NCBI GenBank assembly: GCA_029555385.1
Contig: JAKPSH010000117.1
Location: 1-49,106 of the forward strand
Direction: 5' to 3'
DNA from: Pseudomonadota bacterium
GTDB lineage: Bacteria; Bdellovibrionota_C; UBA2361; SZUA-149
DNA: 49,106 nucleotides
This document shows positions 18,012 to 26,177 of the stretch, piece by piece. Below the pieces are notes generated by a model, which was not told the DNA's origin, searched no databases, and saw only the letters and a list, made by a program, of their open reading frames with translations. Made by a program: the position numbers and the translations under genes. How positions within the stretch are numbered: the stretch's first letter is position 1; each line of letters starts with the position of its first letter.

Positions 18012-18058
18012 CCGCTATACTTCTGCGGCAGAAACGGGAATAACTGCGTTTTTATCCC

Positions 18059-18571
18059 GCTCTAGCCCGAAAATAAGCGAATAAAATTTGCCTTGGTTAT
18101 GCCGGGTTTTTGATCTGTGCTGAACGACGTGCTGCGGCGAAAGGACGGCTTGGACGCGTTTGCACTTTTTCCCGTACTTGAAGCAGGGCAGAACATCCAG
18201 GTATTCGGAAAAGTGGAAGACAACCAAGAGAGGCAGCAGCGTACCTGCTCCGGTTTGACGCCGGTGGAGAGTTTGACGCTGCTGGGCGCTGAAGGCTTAA
18301 CCTGATGCGCCGGGGCGGGGATGGTGTGGTCCCGCCGCAGGAAATCGGATTGCCGTGCTGTCTTGTGCAGTGAAGCATCTCCGGTTCCTGCAAGCCGAGT
18401 TCTGTAGGCGGGCGGCGGCGCGCATCTAGCGCACAGCAGCGTCAAACTCTCCACCGCCCATGCGCGACTTCAGCTTTCACCCGCGTGATGCCACAAATCA
18501 GCGCGATTCAACGATTTTTGGGGGGAATTCCGGCAGTGGGGAGTTTCTTCGCTTATTTTAAGTCTAGAGCA
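18059..18571. repeat. Repeat element with terminal inverted repeats (copy A)
   Basis: About 513 bp bounded by inverted ends: GCTCTAG-4 bases-AAAATAAGCGAA at the left (from about 18060) and its complement at the right (to about 18570). An internal inverted pair of 29 bases with one mismatch lies at 18262-18290 and 18428-18456. The right half (about 18341-18571) matches the inverse of 48761-48986 near the window end over about 225 bp with scattered differences. Frames are interrupted by stops, so it looks non-coding. The structure suggests two head-to-head repeat units, i.e. a MITE-like element. No clear target duplication was seen. Confidence 0.75.
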
Positions 18572-18643
18572 GTTTGACTTATGGTGTAGCTGGAAGTTAA
18601 TCCGCTCTAGTGATAAAAATTGCTGAAATAAGGATACCGCTCA

Positions 18644-19426
18644 ATGACTCCTGTATGTCTGACCATTGCCGGATCCGACCCGAGCGGCGGGGCCGGTATT
18701 CAAGCTGATCTCAAAGTATTCCACCAGCACCGCACTTACGGCGAAAGCGTAATCACCCTGCTTACAGTTCAAAATACGTGCGGTGTTACCGAGGTCAATG
18801 TCCTGTCTCCGGCATTCGTCCGCAAGCAGCTCGAAGCTGTGATTACCGATATTCCCCCGCAAGCGGCAAAAACGGGCGCGCTTGGCAGTAAGGAAATGAT
18901 TGCAATGATCGCCGATGCGGCAAGGCAATTCTCTTTTCCGCTAATTGTTGACCCAGTGATGATCAGTAAGCACGGCGCTGCTCTGCTCGTAGAAGATGCC
19001 GTCGATGTCCTGCGAACGGAACTGCTGCCTGCCGCCTATCTTGTGACTCCTAATCTCCATGAGGCGGAAGCATTGACGCGGATGAAGGTATCGAACTTGC
19101 CGGAAATGAAGGAAGCTGCGGAAAAGATTCATCTTATGGGCGCTAAACATGTAATGATCAAGGGTGGTCATCTGGAGGGAGCAAGCGCCGATCTTCTTTT
19201 TTCAGCGGGCTGCTTTTCCCAATTCCCCGCCCCGCGTATTAAAACAAAACACACTCACGGCACAGGCTGTTCGTTTTCGGCGGCGATCACGGCACGAATT
19301 GCGCAGGGGATGGATCTAAATGACGCCGTGCAAAAAGCAAAGCAGTATATTACCGGAGCAATTTTAACAGCACCGCAATTGGGAAAAGGCTGCGGCCCCA
19401 CCAATCTGCTCACAGAATGTGACTGA
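18644..19426 (+). CDS. thiD: Hydroxymethylpyrimidine/phosphomethylpyrimidine kinase
   Basis: A 260-aa ribokinase-fold enzyme that phosphorylates HMP and HMP-P in thiamine biosynthesis. The N-terminus has IAGSDPSGGAGIQADLK (10-24) and the C-terminal anion hole and catalytic Asp lie in HTHGTGCSFSAAI. VTPNLHEAEAL and MIKGGH are further family blocks. Length is normal. AAGGA lies 9 bases before the ATG. No TPP riboswitch is recognisable upstream, where the repeat element ends about 70 bp away. No other thi gene is in the window. Confidence 0.93.
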   Translation: MTPVCLTIAGSDPSGGAGIQADLKVFHQHRTYGESVITLLTVQNTCGVTEVNVLSPAFVRKQLEAVITDIPPQAAKTGALGSKEMIAMIADAARQFSFPLIVDPVMISKHGAALLVEDAVDVLRTELLPAAYLVTPNLHEAEALTRMKVSNLPEMKEAAEKIHLMGAKHVMIKGGHLEGASADLLFSAGCFSQFPAPRIKTKHTHGTGCSFSAAITARIAQGMDLNDAVQKAKQYITGAILTAPQLGKGCGPTNLLTECD

Positions 19427-19440
19427 GCATGAAAGGTTTT

Positions 19441-19746
19441 TTAACTGCCAGAAAGCTCGCGCTCCGCTTGAAGCCAATGCTCCATGGCCCGGCCTTCCGG
19501 GCAGCCCTCACGCTGCCATATCTCCCACGCACGATGCGCAATAGCAGCAGAGTCAACGCAGGTTTTATCAGCGCAAGAGGATTTCTGAATTTCCGGGCTG
19601 CTCGAAGAATTAGCCGCTTTTTTTGCTGCGGGAGTTGTGCGGCGCTTTGCCGCTATTGGAGAGGCTGATGCGGCATCTGGTGCTTGCATAGTCGAGGCAG
19701 CGGTAGAAGCCTCTTTTCCATTTCCCTGTTTCTTTCGCGTGGCCAT
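19441..19746 (-). CDS. DUF2934-domain protein
   Basis: A 101-aa protein. The first two thirds are Ala/Lys/Ser-rich and probably disordered (AAKRRTTPAAKKAA). The C-terminal about 30 residues, IAHRAWEIWQREGCPEG ... HWLQAEREL, are a typical DUF2934 segment. The ribosome-binding site AGGAGG lies 3 bases before the ATG. It ends 14 bp from the convergent thiD stop. The family is of unknown function and often stands alone. Confidence 0.82.
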   Translation of the reverse strand: MATRKKQGNGKEASTAASTMQAPDAASASPIAAKRRTTPAAKKAANSSSSPEIQKSSCADKTCVDSAAIAHRAWEIWQREGCPEGRAMEHWLQAERELSGS

Positions 19747-19945
19747 AAGCCTCCTAATTCATTAAACAATACTTTCAGAAGGAGGATTGAACGAGCAAGT
19801 CTCTCCAGCTCTGGCCTTATTAATTAATCGCCTTGACCAGGTTTTGCAAGCACGACAGATGAGGCAGAAAAACAAACACAACATTTCTTGATGACAGCAA
19901 CAAAATCTGGCAGCTTGATAATGGACTATTTCAGGAAACAATTAC

Positions 19946-22414
19946 GTGAATAAACCTGTCCGTGTCTTAAAATTCGGTGGGGCTTCTTTAAGTTCGCGCC
20001 AAGAACTGTCACATCTTGCTCAGGTTGTTCAGGATGTTCTGCGCGATAATTTCAATCCGGTAATTGTTGTCTCTTCTTTAGAAAAAACTAAGCAAAAGCT
20101 GCGCGCCGCGGCAGAGTCAGCGTTAAACGGAACCGGAAAACACGGAGCCATTCTCGACGATCTCCGTCGGCAATATCGACGATTGATTGAAGCAAATCTG
20201 TGTGCATCAAAGCGCGCCGAAGCAGATGCGGAAATTGATGCCATATTTGTGCAGATTGGCGATGTGATCCAAGGGATATCACTTGTCCAGGATATTACGG
20301 CGCGAACTTACGATTTGCTGCTGAGTCAAGCGGAATTGACGACAGCAGTGTGTCTTGCCTATTTTTTCCGGAATAATTTTCCAGAAACCAGTCTGCATGA
20401 TCCCCGCCAGTTGATTCAAACCGACAATAGCTTCGGCTGCGCGGTTGTGGATATTTCAGCAAGCTCCAGCCGCATCAAATCTGCTCTCTTGAACTGCGCA
20501 GGCGCGGCGATAATTGCCGGAGGTGTCGGTGCTGCAGCTTCAGGAGAAACCACAACTTTGGGCGACGGCGGCGCGGATTACACGGCAGCGGTTATCGGCG
20601 CCGCGCTTGGCGCCGAAGAAGTGCAGCTCTGGACCGATGTTAATGGGATAATGACCGCCGATCCCCATAAAGTCAGTAAGGCCTTCACTATTCCGCTGCT
20701 CAGCTTTGAAGAAGCAATGGAACTTTGCCATTTCGGAGCGAAAGTAATTTTTCCGCAAGCAATGCAGCCGGCGTTTGATGCCGGCATTCCGATTCGCATC
20801 AAGAACGCACTGAATCCCAGCCATCCTGGCAGCCAAATCACGGTGGCTACGCCGGAACATCAGACAATTATCACCGGCATTTCGTCGATCAGCTCCATTG
20901 CGTTGCTTCGCCTCCAAGGCAGCGGCATGCTGGGGGTAGCGGGAACAGCGCGCCGTCTTTTTGACGCGCTTTCCAAGAATAACATCAGCATTATTCTTAT
21001 TACGCAGGCTTCATCCGAACACTCGATATGCTTCGCCATCCCGCCGCGAGCAGTCAAGACAGCGCAAAAAGCGATTGAACAAGAATTTGCCCTGGAAATT
21101 AAAGCACACCAGATTGAACCGGTGCTTGTCGAATCCGACTTATCCGTAATTTCCGCAGTCGGGGCAAACATGCGCAATACTCCGGGCATAGCCGGACGCT
21201 TCTTTCAAGCACTGGGGAAAAACGGAATCAATGTCCGCGCCATTGCGCAGGGATCCTCCGAACTTAACATCTCCGTGGTAATCCAAAGCAGCGATGAAGC
21301 AAAGGCGTTAAACGCTGTGCACGATTCCCTTTTCCTCTCTGAGGAAAAAACCGTAAATCTGTTTATCGCGGGAGCAGGTAAAGTCGGCGCCCGGCTCATT
21401 GAACAAATCAAAAGTCAAAAGCAGTATTTAAACAGCTTAAAGCTGGATCTCCGCATAGTCGCACTGGCCAATAGCCGCATGCTGCTTGTCGACACCAATG
21501 GCATCGAGCCTAATTCATGGAAAGAGCGTCTCGCAAACAACGCGCAGTCGATGAACATTGAAGAGCTGATTTCACGGATGAAGCAGCTCAATCTGCCGAA
21601 TAGCGTGTTCATTGACTGCTCGGCCAGCACCGAAATGGCCGCCCGATACCGCGATATTCTCAGCGCAAGCATTTCGATTGTGACACCGAACAAGAAGGCA
21701 GCATCTGGCCGGCTTGACGTTTACCATGCTCTGAAACAACAAGCGGCAAGAGCAAATGTTAAGTTCTTTTACGAAACAACAGTCGGCGCCGGATTGCCGG
21801 TTATCGGAACATTGAATGATTTAATCCTGAGCGGAGATGAGGTTCATTCCATTGAAGCTGTACTCTCCGGCACTCTGAGCTATATTTTCAATAACTTTTT
21901 GCAGGGCTCTTCTTTTTCGAACATCGTCCGGCAGGCGGACCAGCTTGGATATATGGAGCCCGATCCTCGCGATGATTTGAGCGGTGCAGATGTCGGACGA
22001 AAACTCCTCATCCTCGCGCGCGAGATGAACCTCGCGCTCGAGCCGGAAGATGTCGAAGTCCAGTCGCTTGTACCGGAAAACTGCCGGGAGATCTCCGGCA
22101 AGGATGAGTTTTTTGCCGCGCTTGCGCAGTCGGATGCTTATTACAGCACGCTGCTTGACCAGGCAGCGTGCAAACAGCAGGTCCTGCGCTATATTGGAAC
22201 CATTTGTGATGGGCATGCCGCCGTTTCCCTCCAAGCGATCGATGCCGCGCATCCGTTTTACAGTTTGTCCGGAAGCGACAATATTATCTCTTTCAAAACC
22301 AAGCGTTATTGCGACAGACCGCTTGTCGTCAAAGGTCCCGGAGCCGGAGTAGAAGTTACCGCTGCCGGAGTTCTCGCCGATATTATTCGCGCCGCAGGAT
22401 ACATAAGCGTGTAA
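19946..22414 (+). CDS. thrA: Bifunctional aspartate kinase / homoserine dehydrogenase
   Basis: An 822-aa fusion enzyme catalysing the first and third steps from aspartate to homoserine. The aspartate kinase domain (about 1-300) has VLKFGGASL and TTLGDGGADYTAA. Two ACT regulatory repeats (about 310-450) are followed by the homoserine dehydrogenase domain with the NAD(P) fold LFIAGAGKVGARLIEQ, TPNKKAASG, YETTVGAGLPVIGTL and LSGTLSYIFNNF. Start is GTG with AGGA 9 bases upstream. Length matches E. coli ThrA, which is inhibited by threonine through the ACT domains. It is the first gene of a four-gene set. Confidence 0.96.
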   Translation: MNKPVRVLKFGGASLSSRQELSHLAQVVQDVLRDNFNPVIVVSSLEKTKQKLRAAAESALNGTGKHGAILDDLRRQYRRLIEANLCASKRAEADAEIDAIFVQIGDVIQGISLVQDITARTYDLLLSQAELTTAVCLAYFFRNNFPETSLHDPRQLIQTDNSFGCAVVDISASSSRIKSALLNCAGAAIIAGGVGAAASGETTTLGDGGADYTAAVIGAALGAEEVQLWTDVNGIMTADPHKVSKAFTIPLLSFEEAMELCHFGAKVIFPQAMQPAFDAGIPIRIKNALNPSHPGSQITVATPEHQTIITGISSISSIALLRLQGSGMLGVAGTARRLFDALSKNNISIILITQASSEHSICFAIPPRAVKTAQKAIEQEFALEIKAHQIEPVLVESDLSVISAVGANMRNTPGIAGRFFQALGKNGINVRAIAQGSSELNISVVIQSSDEAKALNAVHDSLFLSEEKTVNLFIAGAGKVGARLIEQIKSQKQYLNSLKLDLRIVALANSRMLLVDTNGIEPNSWKERLANNAQSMNIEELISRMKQLNLPNSVFIDCSASTEMAARYRDILSASISIVTPNKKAASGRLDVYHALKQQAARANVKFFYETTVGAGLPVIGTLNDLILSGDEVHSIEAVLSGTLSYIFNNFLQGSSFSNIVRQADQLGYMEPDPRDDLSGADVGRKLLILAREMNLALEPEDVEVQSLVPENCREISGKDEFFAALAQSDAYYSTLLDQAACKQQVLRYIGTICDGHAAVSLQAIDAAHPFYSLSGSDNIISFKTKRYCDRPLVVKGPGAGVEVTAAGVLADIIRAAGYISV

Positions 22415-22422
22415 GCAGATAT

Positions 22423-23058
22423 ATGATTCTCACACTGACCGGGCTTTCAGGATGCGGCAAATCTTACCTGGCCAAACGGCTGGTTGAAGAAAGAGGATTT
22501 CAACGTTTTGGCTGCGATGATCTGATTGAAGCTAAGCTTACGCGCGAGCTTTCGGGGGCGGGACTCTCCAGCATTGAGGGCGTCGCCAAATGGATGGGTC
22601 AGCCTTACGAACAAGGCTATGCCGAACGTGAAGCGAAGTACCTGGCATGCGAAAGAGAGGTGATGCGGGAAATAATTGCGTTCTTGGCACAGCGCCGCAT
22701 TGATCAAAAGGAAAAAATTGTTATCGACACCTCGGGCAGCGTAATCTACACAGGAAACGATGTGCTTTCGGCACTGCGCTCCTCGTCTAAGGTGATTTAT
22801 ATGGCTGTTCCTGATGCCGAGCTGAAATTCATGTATCTCCAATATTTGCACGACCCCAAACCAGTTCTGTGGGCGGACAACTATGCACCCCGGTCTGGGG
22901 AAAGCGGCGAACAAACGCTCGAGCGGTGCTACCCGCAGCTCGTCCGCGCCAGAACTGCACTTTACGGCAAATTCGCGCACATTACTTTAATGATGGACCG
23001 CACCCATCGCGATCAGTTCAGCGTAACCCGTCTCTTGCAGGCTGTGGGTGTGGTATGA
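22423..23058 (+). CDS. Shikimate-kinase-like P-loop kinase, candidate homoserine kinase replacement
   Basis: A 211-aa P-loop kinase between thrA and thrC, the usual thrB position. Walker A is GLSGCGKS at 7-14, followed by FGCDDLIE at 29-36, matching the nucleotide/substrate Asp motif of shikimate kinases. YAEREAKYLACEREVM resembles their FRxxE segment. The shikimate-binding GGG is replaced by DTSGS at 102-106, and the C-terminus is longer. It has no GHMP-kinase motif, so it is not a ThrB homologue. It starts 9 bp after thrA and its stop overlaps the thrC start (ATGA). A homoserine kinase role is inferred from position only. Confidence 0.8.
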   Translation: MILTLTGLSGCGKSYLAKRLVEERGFQRFGCDDLIEAKLTRELSGAGLSSIEGVAKWMGQPYEQGYAEREAKYLACEREVMREIIAFLAQRRIDQKEKIVIDTSGSVIYTGNDVLSALRSSSKVIYMAVPDAELKFMYLQYLHDPKPVLWADNYAPRSGESGEQTLERCYPQLVRARTALYGKFAHITLMMDRTHRDQFSVTRLLQAVGVV

Positions 23059-24365
23059 AATTCATCAGCACTAACCGCAAGTCCCCGGCCGCAACAGCGA
23101 AGACTGCCGTAATGACCGGCCTGGCCCCCGATGGTGGGCTGTATCTGCCGGCGCAGATGCCGGCGCTTCCCGGGAGCCTGAGCGAAGGTCTTGAGCATGC
23201 CGCGTTTTCCGAAGTCTGCTTTGAGACCTCATCGCTGTTTCTCAAAGAAGAATGTCCAGCGGCAGAGCTGCGCTCAATTGCGGAAGACCTCTCCCGTTTC
23301 GAGCCTGTGTTGAAGCCATTGTCCGGGAATTCTTTTGTGCTGGAGCTTTTTCATGGACCAACGCTGGCGTTTAAGGATTACGGCGCAAGGTTCATGGCGC
23401 ACCTGATGTCATTTTTCAACCGCGGCGAGAATACGGAGCTAACGATCCTCGTCGCAACCTCGGGAGATACAGGAAGCGCTGTCGCATCCGGATTTCACCT
23501 TGTGCCTGGAATAAGGGTTGTCATCCTTTATCCGAGCCAAAAAGTCAGTCCGCTGCAGGAAAAACAGCTAACCACTCTCGGCGGAAACATATCCGCGCTG
23601 GAAATTCTTGGCACGTTTGATGATTGCCAGCGTCTGGCCAAGGAAGCTTTTCTGGATATTGAACTTGCTTCACGCTTGCGCTTGACCAGCGCTAATTCCA
23701 TAAATATCGCCCGCTTAATCCCCCAGTCGTTCTATTTCATCTATGCGGCGGCACTGCTGAAAAGGCTTCACGGCAGGCGTCATGAACCAGTCGTTTTTTC
23801 TGTGCCCAGCGGCAATTTCGGCAATCTCACGGGGGGCATTATCGCCAAGCGTCTGGGGCTTGCCGCAAGCAAGTTTATCGCCGCAACTAATGCCAACGAT
23901 GTCGTAGTCAATTATCTAAAGACGGGACAGTTCAAGCCGCGAGCTTCAGTCCGGACGCTGTCTAATGCCATGGATGTCGGCAACCCGAGCAACTTTGTAC
24001 GATTGCTCGAGCTTTATCACCACGACCACCGGCAAATGAACGCAGATATTTTCGGCGCTGCTTTCGACGACGAGCAGACCAAGCAATGCATCCGGGATGT
24101 ATTCAAAAGCTGTCATTATCCGCTGGATCCTCACGGAGCCGTAGGCTGTCTTGGACTCTCTGCTTTTCTCGGTACGGCTGCGAGCGGCTGCGCCGGCATA
24201 GTTTGCGAAACCGCGCATCCGGGCAAGTTTATTGAAGTAATGCAGGAGACCATCCCTGGCGCAGTTGCGCTTCCGCCGATTCTTGCTGAGGTCTTAAGCA
24301 AAGAAAAATCATCAGTCGTGCTCGATCCGCAGTTCGAAGAGTTAAAAGCATTCTTATTGTCATAG
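23055..24365 (+). CDS. thrC: Threonine synthase
   Basis: A 436-aa PLP-dependent enzyme converting O-phosphohomoserine to threonine. The PLP lysine is in FHGPTLAFKDYGARF (Lys about 107), the phosphate-binding loop is ATSGDTGSAVASGF, and FSVPSGNFGN is conserved later. The N-terminal TNRKSPAATAKTAVMTGLAPDGGLYLP places it in the E. coli ThrC-like subgroup. The start overlaps the preceding kinase stop codon as ATGA, implying translational coupling. Since it needs phosphohomoserine, a homoserine kinase must exist in the cell. Confidence 0.95.
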   Translation: MKFISTNRKSPAATAKTAVMTGLAPDGGLYLPAQMPALPGSLSEGLEHAAFSEVCFETSSLFLKEECPAAELRSIAEDLSRFEPVLKPLSGNSFVLELFHGPTLAFKDYGARFMAHLMSFFNRGENTELTILVATSGDTGSAVASGFHLVPGIRVVILYPSQKVSPLQEKQLTTLGGNISALEILGTFDDCQRLAKEAFLDIELASRLRLTSANSINIARLIPQSFYFIYAAALLKRLHGRRHEPVVFSVPSGNFGNLTGGIIAKRLGLAASKFIAATNANDVVVNYLKTGQFKPRASVRTLSNAMDVGNPSNFVRLLELYHHDHRQMNADIFGAAFDDEQTKQCIRDVFKSCHYPLDPHGAVGCLGLSAFLGTAASGCAGIVCETAHPGKFIEVMQETIPGAVALPPILAEVLSKEKSSVVLDPQFEELKAFLLS

Positions 24366-24379
24366 GAGTTTAATTCGTC

Positions 24380-24823
24380 ATGCTGCCCCTCCATCGCCTG
24401 GTAACAACTAAAGCTTTTCTGGGCGTTGACGCAGAGGGCGTTCCGGCAGAAAAAAGACTGCGCATCTGCGTCGCGGCACTGCTCTGGGAGATGGCAACAG
24501 TGGATGGAGTGCTCGAACAGGTGGAAGTAGAGCGGATTTTCGAGATGATGGGCAAAGAATTTTCCTTAAGCGAGACCGAGGCCGCCACAACCATCGAAAC
24601 TGTCGAATATTTGAAGCGGCAGCGGTGCCATCTTTATCAATTCCTCGATGAAGTAAATGAGCGATTCACCGCCAAACAGCGCGAACGCCTGTATGAGATG
24701 ATTTGGAGCGTGGCGCTCGCTGACGGCTTCGTTCATCATTACGAGAAAGATTTTGCGGTTTATTTGCGGATTAAACTCAATCTTCCCCGCGTTTATCAGC
24801 CCGATGAGGATGACGCCGGATGA
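24380..24823 (+). CDS. TerB-like (DjlA N-terminal type) helical protein
   Basis: A 147-aa all-helical protein of the TerB/tellurite-resistance fold. The repeated acidic motifs MATVDGVLEQVEVERI and VALADGFVHHYEKDF, typical metal-contacting segments of the family, lie in its two halves. AGGAG is 11 bases upstream. It follows thrC by 14 bp and could be co-transcribed with the threonine genes. It converges on a TerC-family gene 13 bp away; TerB and TerC are often linked. Its function here is unknown. Confidence 0.8.
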   Translation: MLPLHRLVTTKAFLGVDAEGVPAEKRLRICVAALLWEMATVDGVLEQVEVERIFEMMGKEFSLSETEAATTIETVEYLKRQRCHLYQFLDEVNERFTAKQRERLYEMIWSVALADGFVHHYEKDFAVYLRIKLNLPRVYQPDEDDAG

Positions 24824-24836
24824 GCGTCGAGGTTAG

Positions 24837-25562
24837 CTAACTTTCCACGATCATTTTCTCGATCTTGCGTATTCTTGCGTTAAGCACTTCGACAAAAAGC
24901 GAAAAACCGATCGCAAAATAAATGTACCCTTTGTCCACGTGTTTGCCGAATCCCTCGACAAAAAGCATCACCCCGACCAGCAGCAAAAACGAGAGTGCCA
25001 GCATTTTAAAAGTCGGGTTCTCTTCGATAAAGTCGCTTACCGCACGAGCAAAGAACATCATGACGCCAACGGCAATGACGATCGCCGCAACCATGACCCA
25101 AATATCTTCAGCCATCCCTACTGCCGTAATTACCGAATCAAGAGAGAAGACAATATCAATCAGTGCTATCTGAGCCAGCGCGGCATAATACGATTTTGCG
25201 GATTTCGCCTTTTGTTTCTGTTTCTCTGTCGGTCCTTCGATTTTGTCGTGGATTTCAAAAGTTGCTTTGCCAATAAGAAAAAGCCCGCCGAAAAGCATCA
25301 CGATATCTCTTCCGGAAACTGGATGGCTTAAGATGGTCATGATTGGCGTAGTCAGCATTAAGATTCCCTTAATGCACACCAGAAGCAAAATGCGCGTACC
25401 CATCGCGAGCAGCAAACCGACTCGACGTGCTCTCTCCCGGCGGTGCTGTTCGAGTTTTCCTACCAGGACTGAGATAAATATGATGTTGTCGATTCCCAGA
25501 ACGATTTCCAGGGAGGTGAGCGTAAGCAGCGCAATTAGATTCTCAAATGTAAAAATCTCCAT
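24837..25562 (-). CDS. TerC-family integral membrane protein
   Basis: A 241-aa membrane protein with about seven hydrophobic helices and the two family signatures: LEIVLGIDNIIFISV near the N-terminus and IVFSLDSVITAVGMA in the middle, each with conserved Asp residues within helices. TerC proteins are associated with metal homeostasis and with metalation of exported proteins. The ATG at 25562 has GGGGA 9 bases upstream; the frame extends 14 codons further without such support. No tellurite gene cluster (terD/terE) accompanies it. Confidence 0.9.
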   Translation of the reverse strand: MEIFTFENLIALLTLTSLEIVLGIDNIIFISVLVGKLEQHRRERARRVGLLLAMGTRILLLVCIKGILMLTTPIMTILSHPVSGRDIVMLFGGLFLIGKATFEIHDKIEGPTEKQKQKAKSAKSYYAALAQIALIDIVFSLDSVITAVGMAEDIWVMVAAIVIAVGVMMFFARAVSDFIEENPTFKMLALSFLLLVGVMLFVEGFGKHVDKGYIYFAIGFSLFVEVLNARIRKIEKMIVES

Positions 25563-25735
25563 GACGGCAAATCCCCGAAGTGCCCTGCAACCGCGATATC
25601 TCACAAGGCGATAGACGATGACTCTGCATACCGCAGGTGATTCTCAGAGAGCAAAGGATATTGTGTCAACCAACAACAGAGACGGCTTAGGCGGGGATAA
25701 AAGCGCGGACGGCGGCAGCCGGGCCGCCACAGGAA

Positions 25736-25921
25736 TTAGGCAACTTTCTTTAACGCTTGTTCCTGATGTTCCTCAACCAACATGCGCAGTTCGCTTACAA
25801 ACTTATCCAACTCGCTAAAATCACGTCCACGCTTTTGCTGCGCGAGAAGCTGGAAATACATCCGGCCCAGCATGTGGCTGTACGACAGCCGTCTTGTCTT
25901 GGAGGTTGTTATATTTGCCAT
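25736..25921 (-). CDS. Small basic orphan protein
   Basis: A 61-aa protein starting at an ATG with AAGGA 7 bases upstream. It is basic at the N-terminus (TTSKTRRLSYSHMLGRMYF) and helical in the rest, with a predicted coil through SELDKFVSELRMLVEEHQEQAL. No family is recognised. It stands alone between terC and the aminopeptidase. A 7-bp inverted repeat CCGTCTG/CAGACGG at 25955-25980 precedes it by about 35 bp. Confidence 0.55.
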   Translation of the reverse strand: MANITTSKTRRLSYSHMLGRMYFQLLAQQKRGRDFSELDKFVSELRMLVEEHQEQALKKVA

Positions 25922-26177
25922 CTTGCATTCCTTCATCAGCAACCGTTTATTCCGCCGTCTGGCTTTAATGATTCAGACGGTGCTTGCCTACTCTCATTAT
26001 ATAGACGTACCGGGTGCCTAATCATTACTACCCCATGAAAAATTAATATCCCCAACGAACTTGCAGCAAAATCATCAACATTCGCTGTGCGAAGTTTCCT
26101 TTGCGCCGAAGACTGCGTAGAATTACAACTCTCGTTGCCAGTCTATGGCACAACAAAAACAGGAGTGGAGATACCGG

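Noticed and set aside
18572..18643. TPP riboswitch upstream of thiD
   Set aside because: Too short, and the conserved thi-box bases are absent; the adjacent sequence belongs to the repeat element.
19780..19900. Possible leader peptide after AAGGAGG upstream of thrA
   Set aside because: The only start (TTG) is 1 base from the ribosome-binding site, and the frame is not rich in Thr or Ile codons.
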